Below are positions 7,084-14,211 of a DNA stretch of 43,694 nt, in pieces. The stretch is taken from positions 1 through 43,694 of the forward strand of contig NZ_JAAIVC010000015.1 of assembly GCF_010975005.1 (NCBI RefSeq), written 5' to 3'. The translations under genes and the position numbers were made by a program. How positions within the stretch are numbered: position 1 is the first letter of the stretch; each line of letters begins with the position of its first letter. The notes beneath the pieces were generated by a model. The model had not been told where the DNA came from and did no database searches. It saw nothing but the letters and a program-made list of their open reading frames with translations. The stretch comes from Caulobacter sp. 17J65-9 (GTDB lineage: Bacteria; Pseudomonadota; Alphaproteobacteria; Caulobacterales; Caulobacteraceae).

Positions 7084-8949
7084 ATGGACGACTCGACCGC
7101 CCTCCCCCAGGCCCTGATCGGCGCCGAGCTGATCCGCGACGAGGCCCGCCGCGCGCCCGACTGCGCCGGCGTCTACCGGATGATGGGCGACGCCGGCGAG
7201 GTGCTCTACGTCGGCAAGGCCAAGAACATCAAAAAGCGCGTCACCCAGTACGCGCAGGGCCGCTTCCACACTCAGCGCATCGCCCTGATGGTGTCGCTGA
7301 CCCGGTCGATGGAGTTCGTCACCACCGCGACCGAGACCGAGGCCCTCCTGCTGGAGGCCAACCTCATCAAGCGGCTGAAGCCGAAGTTCAACGTGCTGCT
7401 GCGCGACGACAAGAGCTTCGCCGAGCTGCTGATCCGCCGCGACCACCCCGCACCGCAGATCCGCAAGCACCGCGGCGCGCGCACCATGAAGGGCGACTAT
7501 TTCGGCCCGTTCGCCTCGACCTGGGCGGTGAACCGCACGCTGAACACGCTGCAGAAGGCCTTCCTGCTGCGCTCCTGCTCGGACAGCGTGTTCGACAGCC
7601 GCACCCGGCCCTGCATGCTGCACCAGATCAAACGCTGCTCGGCCCCGTGCGTGAACCTGGTCACCCCGACCGAGTACGCCGAACTGGTCGAGGAGGCCGG
7701 GGACTTCCTGCGCGGCAAGAGCCGGGCGGTGATCCAGCGGCTGTCGGACGAGATGCAGGCGGCGTCCGACGACCTCGACTTCGAGCGCGCCGCCCAGATC
7801 CGCGACCGCGTGCGGGCCCTGTCGGCCATCGCCATGGAGCAGTCGATCAACCCGGAGACGGTGGAGGAGGCCGACGTCTTCGCCCTGCACTTCGAGGGCG
7901 GCCACGCCTGCGTGCAGGTGTTCTTCTTCCGGGCCGGACAGAACTGGGGCAACTGGGCCTACTTCCCGCGCGTGGACAAGTCCGACACCGAGCCCGAGAT
8001 CCTCTCGGCCTTTATGAGCCAGTTCTACGAGGACAAGCCGATCCCGCGGCTGATCCTGGCCTCGCACGAGCCGGCCGAGCAGGTGCTGCTGGCCGACGCC
8101 CTGGCCCTGAAGCGCGAACGCAAGGTCGAAATCCAGGTCCCCCAGCGCGGCGAGAAGCGCGACCTGGTCGACCACGCCCTGAAGAACGCCCGCGAGGCGC
8201 TGGGCCGCAAGCTCTCGGAGAGCTCGGCCCAGGGCAAGCTGCTGGAGGGCGTGGCCGAGACCTTCAAGCTGGACGGCCCGCCCGAGCGCATCGAGGTCTA
8301 CGACAACAGCCACGTCATGGGCACGAACGCGGTCGGCGGCATGATCGTGGCCGGGCCCGACGGCTTCCAGAAGAACCAGTACCGCAAGTTCAACATCCGC
8401 GGCGACGAGCTCACCCCCGGCGACGACTACGGCATGATGCGCCAGGTGCTGGGCCGGCGCTTCTCGCGCCTGGTCAAGGACGAGGAAGAGGGCGAGGACC
8501 CGATCCGCCCCGACCTGGTGCTGATCGACGGCGGGGCCGGCCAACTGGCGGCGGCCCTGGTGGTGATGACCGAGCTCGGCGTGGACGACATTCCCGTCGT
8601 GGGCGTGGCCAAGGGGCCGGACCGCGACGCCGGCCTGGAGCGGTTCTTCATCCCGGGCCAGGAGCCGTTCATGCTCGAGCCCAAGAGCCCGGTGCTCTAC
8701 TACCTGCAGCGACTGCGCGACGAGGCGCACCGCTTCGCCATCGGCAGCCACCGCACCCGGCGCAAGATCGACATGCACAAGAACCCGCTCGACGAGATCG
8801 AGGGGATCGGCCCGCGCCGCAAGAAGGCGCTGCTCGCCGCCTTCGGCTCGGCCAAGGGCGTGGCCCGCGCCGGCGTGGCGGACCTGGCCAAGGTCGACGG
8901 CGTCAACGACGCGCTCGCGCAGCGCATCCACGACTTCTTCCGGCGCTGA
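7084..8949 (+). CDS. uvrC: Excinuclease ABC subunit C
   Basis: UvrC makes both incisions around bulky DNA lesions in nucleotide excision repair with UvrA and UvrB. The 621-residue product is full length. It has the GIY-YIG nuclease domain ([20 protein letters not shown] at about 29-48), a middle cysteine-containing region ([13 protein letters not shown]), the UVR/UvrB-binding helices near 210-245, the RNase-H-like C-terminal nuclease domain ([18 protein letters not shown], then [11 protein letters not shown]), and a helix-hairpin-helix tail ([18 protein letters not shown]). An in-frame ATG at 7072 is an alternative start. I chose 7084 because a -10-like CCTATATG at 7067 would place transcription near 7080. 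Neither start has a good ribosome site. Confidence 0.95.
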   Translation: MDDSTALPQALIGAELIRDEARRAPDCAGVYRMMGDAGEVLYVGKAKNIKKRVTQYAQGRFHTQRIALMVSLTRSMEFVTTATETEALLLEANLIKRLKPKFNVLLRDDKSFAELLIRRDHPAPQIRKHRGARTMKGDYFGPFASTWAVNRTLNTLQKAFLLRSCSDSVFDSRTRPCMLHQIKRCSAPCVNLVTPTEYAELVEEAGDFLRGKSRAVIQRLSDEMQAASDDLDFERAAQIRDRVRALSAIAMEQSINPETVEEADVFALHFEGGHACVQVFFFRAGQNWGNWAYFPRVDKSDTEPEILSAFMSQFYEDKPIPRLILASHEPAEQVLLADALALKRERKVEIQVPQRGEKRDLVDHALKNAREALGRKLSESSAQGKLLEGVAETFKLDGPPERIEVYDNSHVMGTNAVGGMIVAGPDGFQKNQYRKFNIRGDELTPGDDYGMMRQVLGRRFSRLVKDEEEGEDPIRPDLVLIDGGAGQLAAALVVMTELGVDDIPVVGVAKGPDRDAGLERFFIPGQEPFMLEPKSPVLYYLQRLRDEAHRFAIGSHRTRRKIDMHKNPLDEIEGIGPRRKKALLAAFGSAKGVARAGVADLAKVDGVNDALAQRIHDFFRR

Positions 8950-9028
8950 GCCCTTGCGTAAGCTTAGCCGGAGACAAATTCGGCGCTCGCGCGCTATGGA
9001 TGGCGGGTCTTATCGACCGAGGAATCAG

Positions 9029-9661
9029 ATGACCGCCGTCAACCCGCTTCCCAACATCCTGACCTGGCTGCGGCTGGTCGCGGGCATCGTGTTGTTCGCC
9101 CTGCTGGCCAGCGCCGTGGGCGCGGTGCCGTTCGCCGACCACATCCCGCCGGACATGCAGGAGACCTTCGCGGTCTGGGCCTTCATCATCTTCGTGGTCG
9201 GCGCGGTCACCGACTGGTTCGACGGCTGGCTGGCCCGCAAGCTGAACGCCACCACCGACTGGGGCGCCACCTTCGACCCGATCGCCGACAAGATCCTGGT
9301 CTGCGGCACCATCCTGGGCCTGGCCTCGCTGGGCCAGCAGCCGCACATCGTGGTGCCGGGCGCGCTGATCCTGTTCCGCGAGTTCGCCGTGTCGTCGCTG
9401 CGCGAGTCCTCGGCCTCGCGCGGCATCAAGCTGCCGGTCACCCTGCTGGCCAAGTGGAAGACCACCCTGCAGCTGCTGGCGCTGGGCCTGGAGCTGTTCG
9501 CCTACGTCTGGCCGTTCCTGGGCCTGCCCGACGATCCCGCCGTGCGCGGCCCGGTGACCAACACCGCGCACGTGCTGATGTGGGTGGCCGCGGCGGTCAG
9601 CCTGTGGACCGGCTGGGGCTACTTCCACGCCGCCCGCCTGAAGATCTCGCACGAGCGCTGA
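9029..9661 (+). CDS. pgsA: CDP-diacylglycerol-glycerol-3-phosphate 3-phosphatidyltransferase
   Basis: PgsA makes phosphatidylglycerol phosphate from CDP-diacylglycerol and glycerol 3-phosphate at the inner membrane. The 210-residue product has about five membrane segments and the full CDP-alcohol phosphotransferase motif: DWFDGWLAR, eight residues, G-x3-D-x3-D (Asp62 to Asp87). The N-terminal PLPNILTWLRLV is the usual PgsA start. The frame opens at 8954, but ATG at 9029 is preceded by GAGGA and gives that start. It lies 79 bases after uvrC, an order common in alphaproteobacteria. Its product, phosphatidylglycerol, is the lipid donor used by Lgt-type enzymes, which is worth noting given the Lgt-like gene at 4247. 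Confidence 0.93.
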   Translation: MTAVNPLPNILTWLRLVAGIVLFALLASAVGAVPFADHIPPDMQETFAVWAFIIFVVGAVTDWFDGWLARKLNATTDWGATFDPIADKILVCGTILGLASLGQQPHIVVPGALILFREFAVSSLRESSASRGIKLPVTLLAKWKTTLQLLALGLELFAYVWPFLGLPDDPAVRGPVTNTAHVLMWVAAAVSLWTGWGYFHAARLKISHER

Positions 9662-9669
9662 AGCAAGCC

Positions 9670-9697
9670 TGCGGACGCCGGTCGCCCGGCGTCCGCA
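9670..9697. terminator. Bidirectional hairpin between convergent pgsA and the TonB-C-like gene
   Basis: A perfect 12-base-pair stem, TGCGGACGCCGG (9670-9681) with CCGGCGTCCGCA (9686-9697), and a TCGC loop. It lies 8 bases after the pgsA stop and 18 bases before the end of the convergent gene. The T-run is poor on the plus strand and weak on the minus strand (GGCTTGCTT). Confidence 0.6.
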
Positions 9698-9715
9698 TCA
9701 GCACTTGAGCAGGAT

Positions 9716-10231
9716 CTAACGTCCGTCGAGGACGTAGCCGGGTTCGTTCCGTTCCGAGTCGTAGCGCTTGCCCTGCCGGCGAGCCATCTCCCGGGCCTTG
9801 CGGTCCACGACCACCGGCGTCGCCGAGGCGTCGCCCTCGCCGACCTCGGGGCCCGACGGCAGCTCCGGATTGACCGCCGCCCGCAGCCCTTTCCCGGCCA
9901 CCGGCCAGTAGCGCAGGGTCGCCTCGCGGACCCGGGCGTGGTCCAGGTCGCAGTACTGCGTGTCGAAACGCCAGGACTTCACCGCCTTCACCGCCGCGGT
10001 GCGGAACGCGTCGGCCGCATCCGCCTCGCGAACGCGCACCTCGGTGGTGCGGCCTTCGGCGTCCACGCGATAGCTGACCGTGACCCAGTGGTCGCGATCC
10101 TCCAGTCCCGTGGTGTCGAACGACGGCGCCGGTTGGTAGGTCGCCTGCGCCTTGCAGGTGTCGGCGGCTTGCGCGAGCCCCGCGAAGCCGAGCACGGCCG
10201 CCGACGCGGCCGCGAACACGACAAGTCTCAT
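9716..10231 (-). CDS. Secreted protein with a TonB C-terminal-like domain
   Basis: A 171-residue exported protein with a signal peptide (cleavage likely after AGLAQA, about residue 22). Residues about 48-110 resemble the TonB C-terminal fold: WVTVSYRVDAEGRTTEVRVR, then AAVKAVKSWRFDTQYC, with the Val-Asp-x-Glu-Gly-Arg turn and the 'A..A..W.F' helix. It lacks the N-terminal anchor helix and the Pro-rich spacer of a true TonB, so it is not an energy transducer for receptors in the usual way. Such stand-alone domains are common in Caulobacterales and their role is unknown. Two cysteines (Cys26 and that in QYC) may pair in the periplasm. The tail is polar and Arg/Lys-rich. Confidence 0.75.
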   Translation of the reverse strand: MRLVVFAAASAAVLGFAGLAQAADTCKAQATYQPAPSFDTTGLEDRDHWVTVSYRVDAEGRTTEVRVREADAADAFRTAAVKAVKSWRFDTQYCDLDHARVREATLRYWPVAGKGLRAAVNPELPSGPEVGEGDASATPVVVDRKAREMARRQGKRYDSERNEPGYVLDGR

Positions 10232-10315
10232 GGGTGGTCCCCTTTGGTGTCCCCGCCGCTCAAACTTGACTGTGGCGGTCGAAGTTCCAGGCCGCTCGCG
10301 GCGCGGACGAACTCC

Positions 10316-10840
10316 TCACTTCTTCCTGGGCGGAGGCGCCCGGCGCAGGGACGACACGTCGTTGGCCATGCCCAGCGTGGTGGTGTCCGGAACGCTGGTG
10401 GTCAGGTCGTCGCAACGGCCTGAATAGCGGATGCCGGTGCACACCTCCCAGGGACCGGCGTCGGCGGCCAGCTCGATCGAGCGCACCCGGTCGTTCAGGC
10501 CGATGTCGCCGAGATCGGCGACGTCGCCGTTGATCGCCCGCCATTCCCCGCGCCAGACCGTGCCGGTGTAGAGCACGATCGGCGGCCGCCCGCCGCCGGG
10601 GCAGACCAGTGCGCCGGCCTGCGACACGCCGATGTCGCGGCCGCGGCAGTCCAGGGTCTCGATCGAGCTTTCGCGCGGCGCGCCGGACGGGTCGCGGCAC
10701 AGGGCGCGCAGGGTCGAGCCGTGCATGCGCGCATCCTCGCAGCGCGACGTGTAGCTGCCCTTCGGCGGAACCGGTGAGGGCGCCCAGGCCGCAAGGCCCG
10801 TGGTCGCCAGCCAGGCCAGCACTGCGAACGGAGCGCGCAT
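10316..10840 (-). CDS. Secreted CVNH plus beta/gamma-crystallin-like two-domain protein
   Basis: A 174-residue protein with a signal peptide (residues 1-20). Residues about 28-80 look like a cyanovirin-N homology (CVNH) domain: GSYTSRCEDARMHGSTLRAL, Cys48, then SIETLDC and GALVC, with four cysteines in the expected places. CVNH domains often bind mannose-type glycans. Residues about 87-165 look like a beta/gamma-crystallin-type domain: IVLYTGTVWRGEWRAI, LNDRVRSIEL, GPWEVCTGIRYSGRC. Both calls are from pattern memory, not a profile search. The tail is basic (PPPRKK). GAGGAGG lies 7 bases before the ATG. A secreted or periplasmic carbohydrate-binding role is plausible. It stands alone between the TonB-C-like gene and the ligase gene. 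Confidence 0.7.
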   Translation of the reverse strand: MRAPFAVLAWLATTGLAAWAPSPVPPKGSYTSRCEDARMHGSTLRALCRDPSGAPRESSIETLDCRGRDIGVSQAGALVCPGGGRPPIVLYTGTVWRGEWRAINGDVADLGDIGLNDRVRSIELAADAGPWEVCTGIRYSGRCDDLTTSVPDTTTLGMANDVSSLRRAPPPRKK

Positions 10841-10904
10841 CGACGCCTCCTCGACGCGTCCGGCCCACCAATCGGCGACCGGCGCCGCCGGTTCCGTGCT
10901 TATA

Positions 10905-12587
10905 TCAGGCCCGTCCGCCGCCCGCTTCGATGCGCTCCAGCAGCGCCTGCACGGTCTCCAGCGTGTCGGCCTCGCGCGAAGGCTTGTCCCAGCGGATGCG
11001 GCTGATGCGCGGGAAGCGCATGGCCACGCCCGAGCGGTGGCGCGGCGAACGCTGCAGGCCTTCGAACGCCACCTCGAACACCAGGCCGAAGTCGCGGTCG
11101 GCGCGCACCGAGCGCACCGGCCCGAACCGTTCGACCGTGTGGTCGCGCACGAACTTGTCGATCAGCTTCAGCTCCTCGTCGGTGAAGCCGAAGTACGCCT
11201 TGCCGACCGGGGTCAGCTGCCCCTCCTCGGTCCAGACCCCGAAGGTGTAGTCCGAATAGAAGCTTGAGCGCTTGCCGTGACCGCGCTGGGCGTACATCAG
11301 CACGGCGTCCAGCAGGTAGGGATCGCGCTTCCACTTGAACCACGGCCCCTTCGGCCGGCCGGGCTCGTAGACCGAGTCCCAGCGCTTCAGCATCAGGCCT
11401 TCGGCCGCCGCGCCGACCGGCGGATCGGCGCGCAGGGCGACCAGCTCGCCCCAGGTCTCGAACGGCACCAGCGGCGACAGGTCCAGCCGCGGCGACGGGT
11501 GCGCCGCGACGAAGTCCGTCAGCCGCGCGCGACGCTCGGCGAACGGCAGGGCGCGGGTGTCCTGGCCGGCGTCGGACAGCAGGTCGTAGGCGCGCACGAC
11601 GGACGGGAAGGCCTTGATCAGCTTGGCGCCAACGGTCTTGCGGTTGAGCCGCTGCTGCAGGTCGGCGAAGGGCGCGACCTGGCCGTCGCGGATCACCAGC
11701 AGCTCGCCGTCGATCACGCCGTCGAAGTCGAGCGCGTCCATCAGGTCGGGGAAGGCGCCCGAGATCTCGTCGCCGGTGCGGCTGTAGAGCCGCTTCACCC
11801 CGCCCTCGCACACCGCCTGGACGCGGATGCCGTCCCACTTCCACTCGGCGGCGAAGTCGGCCGGGTCGAGCTTGGCGAAGTCGACCGCCTCGTCGATCGC
11901 GTGGGCCAGCATGACCGGGCGGAAGCGGCCGGGCGCATCGGCGGACGGCCGGTCGGAGCGGCCCTCCAGCCAGGCGAACAGGTCGCCGTAGGGCGCGGCC
12001 AGCGCGTGCCAGACCTCCTCGATCTCGGCGACGTCCACGGGTTCCAGCGGCGCGCCCGCCTCCGCCGCCTCGCCGGGGCGGGCCGGCAGCGGGACCCGAT
12101 CGGGCCGGATCATCGCCGCCGCGGTCTTGGCAAGGCGTGCGGACAGCCCCACCCGCAGGCCGCCGGTGACCAGCTTCAGCAGCGCCCAGCGGCCGGTCGA
12201 GTCCAGGGCGTCCAGCCAGCCCTCCAGCAGGCCCTGCACCTCGTCGCGTTTGGCGGTGCGCAGGGCCTCGACCACCTCGGACAGCTCGGGCTCGCGGTTG
12301 GGCCGGCGCGAGGGGTCGACCGGCCAGATCAGGGCTACGGTCTCGGCCAGGTCGCCGACATAGTCGTAGGACCAGCCGAACAGCACCGGATCGATCCGGG
12401 CCTCCACCGCGCGGCGGATCATGGCCGGCTTGGCGGCGTGGAAGGACAGGTCGCCGGTCAGCGAGGCCAGCGCCCAGCCACGGTCCGGATCGGGGGCCGC
12501 GCGCAGGTAATCCCGGACCAGCACCAGCTTGGCGTTGCGGGACGACGTCAGCGAGAGCCGGTCGAGCAGGTCGGCGAAGGCGCGCAT
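10905..12587 (-). CDS. ATP-dependent DNA ligase (cisplatin-damage-response type)
   Basis: A 560-residue ATP-dependent ligase. The N-terminal alpha-helical domain (about 1-200) resembles that of ligase I. The adenylation domain carries the nucleophile motif EWKWDGIRVQ (KxDG, Lys about 250), the DGELLV motif and EGLMLKRWDSVYEPGRPKG, and an OB-fold domain ends WKWKRDPYLLDAVLMYAQ. Length and domain order fit the bacterial family described as cisplatin-damage-response ligase, usually found with a metallo-beta-lactamase-fold exonuclease, a DEXH helicase and a phosphoesterase. None of those partners is beside it here. It is the only gene in its direction between the CVNH gene and the divergent DUF1294 gene. 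It seals nicks during repair; replication uses the NAD-dependent LigA elsewhere. Confidence 0.88.
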   Translation of the reverse strand: MRAFADLLDRLSLTSSRNAKLVLVRDYLRAAPDPDRGWALASLTGDLSFHAAKPAMIRRAVEARIDPVLFGWSYDYVGDLAETVALIWPVDPSRRPNREPELSEVVEALRTAKRDEVQGLLEGWLDALDSTGRWALLKLVTGGLRVGLSARLAKTAAAMIRPDRVPLPARPGEAAEAGAPLEPVDVAEIEEVWHALAAPYGDLFAWLEGRSDRPSADAPGRFRPVMLAHAIDEAVDFAKLDPADFAAEWKWDGIRVQAVCEGGVKRLYSRTGDEISGAFPDLMDALDFDGVIDGELLVIRDGQVAPFADLQQRLNRKTVGAKLIKAFPSVVRAYDLLSDAGQDTRALPFAERRARLTDFVAAHPSPRLDLSPLVPFETWGELVALRADPPVGAAAEGLMLKRWDSVYEPGRPKGPWFKWKRDPYLLDAVLMYAQRGHGKRSSFYSDYTFGVWTEEGQLTPVGKAYFGFTDEELKLIDKFVRDHTVERFGPVRSVRADRDFGLVFEVAFEGLQRSPRHRSGVAMRFPRISRIRWDKPSREADTLETVQALLERIEAGGGRA

Positions 12588-12656
12588 TTGCGGGGAACGA
12601 TAGGCTCCGTTTAGATCCGGCCGCTAGCCTGACGCGACAAGGCCGAAACGCGTTCC

Positions 12657-12938
12657 ATGCCGCTGCTGATCTATCTCGCCGCCGTCAACCTGATCGCCTT
12701 CGCCGCCTACGCCTGGGACAAGCAGCGGGCGGTGGCGCGCAAGCGGCGCGTGCCCGAGCGCACCCTGCTGTTCCTGGCCGCGGTCGGCGGCAGCCCGGGC
12801 GCCTTCGCAGCCCAGCGGATCTGCCGCCACAAGATCAGCAAGCGGCCGTTCCAGGCGGTGTTCCGGATGATCGTCCTGGTGCAGGCGGCGGCCCTGGTCT
12901 GGGCGGTCGTGGGACACGGGATCGTTCGCCTGCCCTGA
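12657..12938 (+). CDS. DUF1294 small membrane protein
   Basis: A 93-residue inner-membrane protein of the DUF1294 family. It starts with a hydrophobic helix (LLIYLAAVNLIAFAAYAWDK), then the family signature AWDKQRAVARKRRVPERTLL, a second helix with GGSPGAFAAQRICRHKISK, and a last helix (FRMIVLVQAAALVWAVV). The function of the family is unknown. In some bacteria the domain is fused to a cold-shock domain, but here it is alone. No clear ribosome site precedes the ATG. It is divergent from the ligase gene (69-base gap). Confidence 0.85.
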   Translation: MPLLIYLAAVNLIAFAAYAWDKQRAVARKRRVPERTLLFLAAVGGSPGAFAAQRICRHKISKRPFQAVFRMIVLVQAAALVWAVVGHGIVRLP

Positions 12939-12943
12939 CGCGC

Positions 12944-12975
12944 AAAAAAGAACCCCGGAACCGAGGTTCCGGGGT
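12944..12975 (-). terminator. Intrinsic terminator of the first RcnB-like gene
   Basis: A 9-10 base-pair stem CCCCGGAACC / GGTTCCGGGG (12953-12962 with 12965-12974; the tip opens to a CGAG loop). On the minus strand it is followed by CTTTTTTGCG (T-run at 12944-12949), a classic rho-independent terminator for the gene ending at 13014. It also closes the convergent DUF1294 gene. Confidence 0.85.
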
Positions 12976-13013
12976 GGGGGAAGTTGGCTCGAAGGAAACC
13001 TTCGGGGAGGGAC

Positions 13014-13478
13014 TTACTCGAACAGGCCGGAGACCACGCCCGCGATCACGCCGGTGGCGACGGCGGTCAGCACCGCGTTGTCGTCCACCCGGGTCCACAC
13101 GTAGCCGCGCGGCGGGGCGTAGAGGCCGTAGCGGCCGTAATCCACGCGGTAGGCCGGGGCGTAGTAGGCCGCCGGCAGACGGTCGCCGTAGCGCCAGTCG
13201 CGGTACACGTAGCCGTACGGACGGTGGTAGACGCCGGCGCGATAGCGACGCTCGGCGGCCCGCCAGCGAGCTTCCTCGGCCCGGGCGTAGGCCCGGTCGG
13301 CCTTGCGCATGGACTTGTAATAGTCACGGTCGGCCCGCTCGCGGTCGCGGTAGTAGTCGCGATCGTCGTGGCGGTCGTGATGGCCGCGGCCGTGATCGTG
13401 GGCGCTGGCGGTGGTGGCGGCGCCCAGCGCGCCAGACGCGATCGTCAGGGCCAGGGCGGCGGAGAGAACCTTTTTCAT
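13014..13478 (-). CDS. RcnB-family periplasmic protein, copy 1
   Basis: A 154-residue exported protein with a signal peptide (MKKVLSAALAL to TASAHDH). A His/Asp/Arg-rich stretch follows (HDHGRGHHDRHDDRDYYRDR), which could bind metal ions, then a charged helix (RAEEARWRAAERRYRAGVY). The C-terminal RcnB-like domain has YGDRLPAAYYAPAYRVDYGR, then YGLYAPPRGYVWTRVDDNAV and a Gly/Val-rich hydrophobic end. RcnB itself helps nickel and cobalt homeostasis in the E. coli periplasm, but the wider family is of unknown role. A frame opens upstream at 13532, but ATG at 13478 gives the proper signal peptide. It is a close paralogue of the next gene upstream. Confidence 0.82.
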   Translation of the reverse strand: MKKVLSAALALTIASGALGAATTASAHDHGRGHHDRHDDRDYYRDRERADRDYYKSMRKADRAYARAEEARWRAAERRYRAGVYHRPYGYVYRDWRYGDRLPAAYYAPAYRVDYGRYGLYAPPRGYVWTRVDDNAVLTAVATGVIAGVVSGLFE

Positions 13479-13589
13479 CGTGCGTCTCCTACTGAACTGA
13501 GGCCCACCATGACGGAGCCTAGCCGAACCCAACCTGAACGGCGGTGTTCAGCTACGGTTCATCTGCGCCGCCGTCGCGCCGTTGTACGA

Positions 13590-13620
13590 CAACGCCCCGG
13601 AGGCCGGCTCCGGGGCGTTG
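13590..13620 (-). terminator. Terminator hairpin after RcnB-like copy 2
   Basis: A perfect 12-base-pair stem CAACGCCCCGGA (13590-13601) with TCCGGGGCGTTG (13609-13620) and a GGCCGGC loop, 18 bases past the stop of the gene ending at 13639 on the minus strand. No strong T-run follows. It lies between the two RcnB-like genes, so each probably has its own transcript end. Confidence 0.65.
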
Positions 13621-13638
13621 TGACGCTTGGTTGAACGC

Positions 13639-14058
13639 CTATTCGAACAGGTCGACCACCACCGAGGCGATCACACCGGTGGCGATGGCGGCCAGCACCG
13701 CCTTGTCGTCCACCCGGGTCCACACGTAGCCCGGCGGCGGCGCGTACAGGCCGTAGCGCTCGTATTCCAGCCGATAGACCGGGACGTAGTAGGCGGGCGG
13801 CAGGCGCTCGCCATAGCGCCACTCGTGGTGGACGTGGCCCGGCGGCGGGCTGTAGCGCCCGGCCCTGTAGCGACGTTCGGCGGCGCGCCAGCGGGCGCGT
13901 TCGGCCTTGGCCTCGAACTTTTCGGCCTTGCGGTCGTCGTGCCCCCGTTCATCGTGTCCGCGACCGTGCCCGCGATCCCGGGCGTCGGCCGCCGGGGCCG
14001 CGGCGAGCGCGCCGACCGCGACGACGGCGGCGAGGGCGGTGGAGAGGATCCTGTTCAT
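13639..14058 (-). CDS. RcnB-family periplasmic protein, copy 2
   Basis: A 139-residue exported protein, paralogue of the gene at 13014. It has a signal peptide (MNRILSTALAAVV to ADAR), a His/Asp/Arg-rich stretch (RGHGRGHDERGHDDRKAEKF), the shared helix ERARWRAAERRYRAGRY, then YGERLPPAYYVPVYRLEYER and YGLYAPPPGYVWTRVDDKAV with the hydrophobic C-terminus ending VDLFE. The last 60 residues are nearly the same as in copy 1, while the His-rich part differs, as expected for an old tandem duplication. ATG at 14058 was chosen over the frame start at 14085 because it begins the signal peptide and is preceded by GGGAGACGC. A metal-binding or envelope role is possible but unproven. Confidence 0.82.
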   Translation of the reverse strand: MNRILSTALAAVVAVGALAAAPAADARDRGHGRGHDERGHDDRKAEKFEAKAERARWRAAERRYRAGRYSPPPGHVHHEWRYGERLPPAYYVPVYRLEYERYGLYAPPPGYVWTRVDDKAVLAAIATGVIASVVVDLFE

Positions 14059-14142
14059 CGTGCGTCTCCCTTTCTCGGAGCGCACGGTGGGCTGCGTCGC
14101 CCGAACGAAATCCCAACAACGATGCTTAGCCGCGCGTTCAGT

Positions 14143-14175
14143 AAAACGCCCCGGCGGTGAACCGCCGGGGCGTTT
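14143..14175 (-). terminator. Intrinsic terminator of the M28 peptidase gene
   Basis: A long stem AAACGCCCCGGCGGT (14144-14158) with ACCGCCGGGGCGTTT (14161-14175); the tip opens to a short loop. On the minus strand the stem is followed by TTTTAC. It sits 37 bases past the stop of the peptidase gene, which ends at 14212. Confidence 0.8.
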
Positions 14176-14211
14176 GCAGGAAGGGTCAGAGCCCTTTCCG
14201 GGGCGTGCGGA

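Noticed and set aside
6982-8931. A 649-codon open frame on the minus strand
   Set aside because: It is antisense to uvrC, with His/Gln/Leu/Val-rich shadow composition and no recognisable motif. uvrC is certain.
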